A stretch of 9,064 nt of DNA from CAZHDI01 sp964531285. Lineage in GTDB: Bacteria; Pseudomonadota; Alphaproteobacteria; JAJFIK01. Under the pieces are notes generated by a model. The model made no database searches, was not told the DNA's origin, and saw only the letters and a list, made by a program, of their open reading frames with translations. Shown here piece after piece: positions 7,901-9,064 of this stretch. The translations under genes and the position numbers were made by a program. Numbering within the stretch: position 1 is the first letter of the stretch; every line of letters starts with the position of its first letter. The DNA lies in the NCBI GenBank assembly GCA_964531285.1, contig CAZHDI010000114.1:1-9064 (forward strand), written 5' to 3'.

Positions 7901-9064
7901 CTTTGTCCTGGGGGCAAGACGGCGTGCGCCTCTATAGCAATGGCAGCCTCGTCGACAGCGACGGATATACGGGCGGCCTCGGATCGACCTCCGGCGGCGC
8001 CGGCAATTTCGAGCCGATCGCGATCGGTGCCACCCTGAGGTCCTCGGGCGACAACAGCGCCTCACCGCTGACGCAGTTCTTCGACGGCACCTTGGATGAA
8101 ATCTCCGTCTCGGGACAGCAACTCTCCGACGGCGATATCGGAGCGCTGTATCAGGCCGGGCTCGATGGTCTGCCGCTGACCACACCGGTGGGCAACAGCG
8201 CGCCGTCCACGCCGGTCTTTGTGCCCACCGTGCCGGTCGTGACCGAGTCGACCGTGGGAACCATCGCGGCCATCGCGGTCGATGATCCGGAGAACGACAC
8301 GATCTCGCTCGGTCTGGTGGATGATTTCGGCGGGCTGTTTGCATTGAACGGCAGCGATCTGGTGCTTCAGACGGCTATCGATTTTGAGAACCTGCCCGAC
8401 GGCTTTACCGATGCCGGTAACGGCGAAGCCTACGCCACCATTGCCGTGACCGCCGACGACGGTCAGGGTAACCTTGTGACCGGCACCGGTCTGGTGGTGG
8501 TCGAGGACGATGTTGCAGAGGTCAACCTGCCTCCCGTGGCCGACAATGACAGCGCCGACGTCATCGAAAATGGGTCGGTGCTGATTGATGTGCTCACCAA
8601 TGACAGCGATGCCAATCTCGATACGCTGACTATCACCGGAACCAGCGATCCGGCCAACGGCACGGCCCAGATCGATAACAAGGGCACGACCGACCCGGGC
8701 GACGATGAAATTCTTTATAGGCCCGATACGGATTATTTCGGCTCGGACAGCTTCACCTACACGGTGACCGATCCGGAAGGCGAAAGCGCCAGTGCGACCG
8801 TGTCGATCTCAGTCGAAGAACAGAACGATGATCCGGTCGCGGGCGATGACACGCTGATTGTCACCGAGGACACGTCGACGGACCTGCATGTCCTGTTTAA
8901 TGACAGCGACGGCAACGGCGATCCTTTGACGCTGACGATCCTCATGGGTCCCGCCAACGGCATTGCGGTGATCGACGACAAAGGCACGGCCGAGACCGAT
9001 GACGACCGCATCGCCTACACGCCGAATGCGGATTACAACGGCAGTGATGAGATCGTCTACCGCA
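4990..9064 (+). CDS. Large extracellular protein: sorbosone-dehydrogenase-like propeller, LamG, cadherin-like and tandem Ig-like repeats (3' end beyond the window)
   Basis: The frame is open for 1358 codons with no stop. In order: residues 1 to about 505, a beta-propeller of the PQQ glucose/sorbosone dehydrogenase type (TDVAFGPDGRLYILEQNG near residue 20, AHGIND with H148, GFRNAVGL with R282, DNGP, YYGHPNP at 345-351, FPGTIWV). H148 and R282 sit in motifs matching the catalytic His and PQQ-binding Arg of soluble glucose dehydrogenase, so an oxidoreductase is possible but PQQ use is unproven. Then a Pro-rich linker and a TSP3-like acidic loop (about 521-537); an unassigned beta-rich domain (about 540-830), perhaps a jelly roll; a LamG/concanavalin-like domain (838-1057, FDGTNDAYIVQH, GTVSFWVNP, WSHIALSW, FDGTLDEISV); a cadherin-like domain (about 1065-1178); and tandem 100-residue repeats. 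There is no signal peptide and the only Cys are C305-C306. It is probably a type I-secreted surface or matrix protein that binds or oxidises glycans. The substrate is unknown. Confidence 0.92.
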   Translation, partial: MADISFGQRTLQGVSINSPTDVAFGPDGRLYILEQNGLVHRVEVQESNGQYQAVSQETITNVFDIQNYDVNGNPISDQGRLALGLHVAGTGQNPVVYVSSADPNFPYLNRSQGPLDSNSGTVSQLTLGDSGWEKVDLVRGLPRGNTAHGINDMDIRWEPNPDTGEIEPFLYLSTGGTTNSGGSGSFFFFQGETVYAAAVLRIDLNRLADMPVQTTDQLGRPLDANDYYVYDLPTVNDPTRPDLPEGDINPNSGFDVFGSNNGLNQPKLDLDGPVEIFATGFRNAVGLTVTEDGRIFAPDNGPSNCCDGTPVFLNGIATNYPNNGQFGTPNVESDDAFYEIKEGEYYGHPNPVRASGPDAGIYIGGSTSEVSVYPEDWDEVLGGFDSTNSPWSDNGSFIRNGSTGDNALTTFPSSVNGVDEYTATFFEREIENSFVLSRFTFSGGTAQDIIFLTLNDDKTAVVDQTTLNLNNFGGALGLTTLDDDAEFPGTIWVAGQISNSVAILVPNGEPAEDPTPPPPDDLDEDGLRDYVTDPLPFDTVNGALDQLGLNDSIFWSFSPAIDAPGPEGSIFNLGITGAMTDNTATALTDLFDDTNFFPGGAVGQLNLKEVGPGTPFGTANTLRDAAQVAFRTANTVEEFTISTDLANPALDLLNLNSVQDGTSIGLAIGPGTQSDFLFFGVTVENGSYGLKTVFERDDAEVSKTFVPFPTFADASANRSGDVVLLYLDVDKSNGTVTPRYEIDVYDPDAPGGGAVETVSGTLDPITVDGDVLAAIQGTYALTQDASNITQPQQVNSGLAVSLVATTNGDTETLPATWNSILVETPAPIGGGVVLPEPIAIWDGASSTGAVMVDETGNGFDGTPSGGAGTTANGRTGTGFEFDGTNDAYIVQHDSAFLLDQGTVSFWVNPDQTGGDQGLFSKDASFNGTGGHLDIRMLNGGNLWARLQNANSAQDVVVTGPSLSAGQWSHIALSWGQDGVRLYSNGSLVDSDGYTGGLGSTSGGAGNFEPIAIGATLRSSGDNSASPLTQFFDGTLDEISVSGQQLSDGDIGALYQAGLDGLPLTTPVGNSAPSTPVFVPTVPVVTESTVGTIAAIAVDDPENDTISLGLVDDFGGLFALNGSDLVLQTAIDFENLPDGFTDAGNGEAYATIAVTADDGQGNLVTGTGLVVVEDDVAEVNLPPVADNDSADVIENGSVLIDVLTNDSDANLDTLTITGTSDPANGTAQIDNKGTTDPGDDEILYRPDTDYFGSDSFTYTVTDPEGESASATVSISVEEQNDDPVAGDDTLIVTEDTSTDLHVLFNDSDGNGDPLTLTILMGPANGIAVIDDKGTAETDDDRIAYTPNADYNGSDEIVYR
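6550..6600 (+). other. TSP3-like acidic calcium-loop segment after a polyproline linker
   Basis: Following a TPPPPDD linker, the protein reads DLDEDGLRDYVTDPLPF. The DxDxDGxxD spacing resembles thrombospondin type 3 calcium loops that commonly join domains in bacterial surface proteins. It separates the propeller from the unassigned beta-rich domain. Only one loop is present, so this is a motif-level call. Confidence 0.5.
7501..8160 (+). other. LamG/concanavalin A-like domain coding segment
   Basis: Residues 838-1057 of the large protein. Typical signs of the LamG-like jelly roll are DETGNGFDGTPSGG, GRTGTGFEFDGTNDAY, GTVSFWVNP, GQWSHIALSW with VRLYSNGSLV, and the closing FDGTLDEISVSGQQLSDGDI. 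Such domains often bind glycans or proteins in extracellular bacterial proteins; the ligand here is unknown. Confidence 0.82.
8533..9064 (+). repeat. Tandem 100-residue Ig/cadherin-like repeats (VCBS or tandem-95 type), continuing past the window
   Basis: One full unit (8533-8832) and most of a second (8833-9064) follow at exactly 300 bases without gaps. Both start PVAxxD and share VLxNDSD, DxLT, PANGxAxID, KGT, IxYxP, DYxGSD and Y. By eye about 39 of 77 aligned residues are identical. Such arrays form long calcium-stabilised stalks in bacterial surface adhesins. More units are likely beyond the right edge. Confidence 0.85.

Overview
The window looks like a chromosomal segment of a GC-rich, Gram-negative bacterium, most likely a marine or soil alphaproteobacterium. 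This is inferred from the high GC of the two central genes, the type of the MFS protein (acidic C-terminal tail) and the presence of cysteine-poor secreted proteins of the kind exported by type I secretion. No rRNA, tRNA, CRISPR array or recognisable insertion sequence was seen.

Layout. (1) 1-2134, minus strand: the start and most of a Cys-free secreted zinc metalloprotease with a His/Asp-rich N-terminus, an HExxHxxGF site, a Calx-beta domain and RTX calcium-binding repeats; it runs off the left edge. (2) 2274-3104, plus: a DUF429 predicted nuclease (RNase H fold), divergent from gene 1 across a short intergenic region. (3) 3118-4464, minus: a 12-helix MFS transporter, convergent with gene 2 with only 13 bases between the stop codons. 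(4) 4465-4989: an intergenic region of about 525 bases without a convincing gene but with several short inverted repeats. (5) 4990-9064, plus: a very large extracellular protein that runs off the right edge. It has a glucose/sorbosone-dehydrogenase-like beta-propeller, a TSP3-like acidic linker, an unassigned beta-rich domain, a LamG/concanavalin-like domain, a cadherin-like domain, and the beginning of an array of 100-residue tandem Ig-like repeats.

How they relate. The two edge genes share the design of RTX/type I secretion substrates: no N-terminal signal peptide, acidic, almost or wholly free of cysteine, calcium-binding modules. They could be co-exported surface or matrix proteins, but no secretion genes lie in the window. 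The two central genes look like ordinary cellular genes and there is no sign that they work with the secreted proteins. The most unusual point is a lone vicinal Cys-Cys pair in the propeller of the large protein, which otherwise has no cysteine in the 1358 residues visible.
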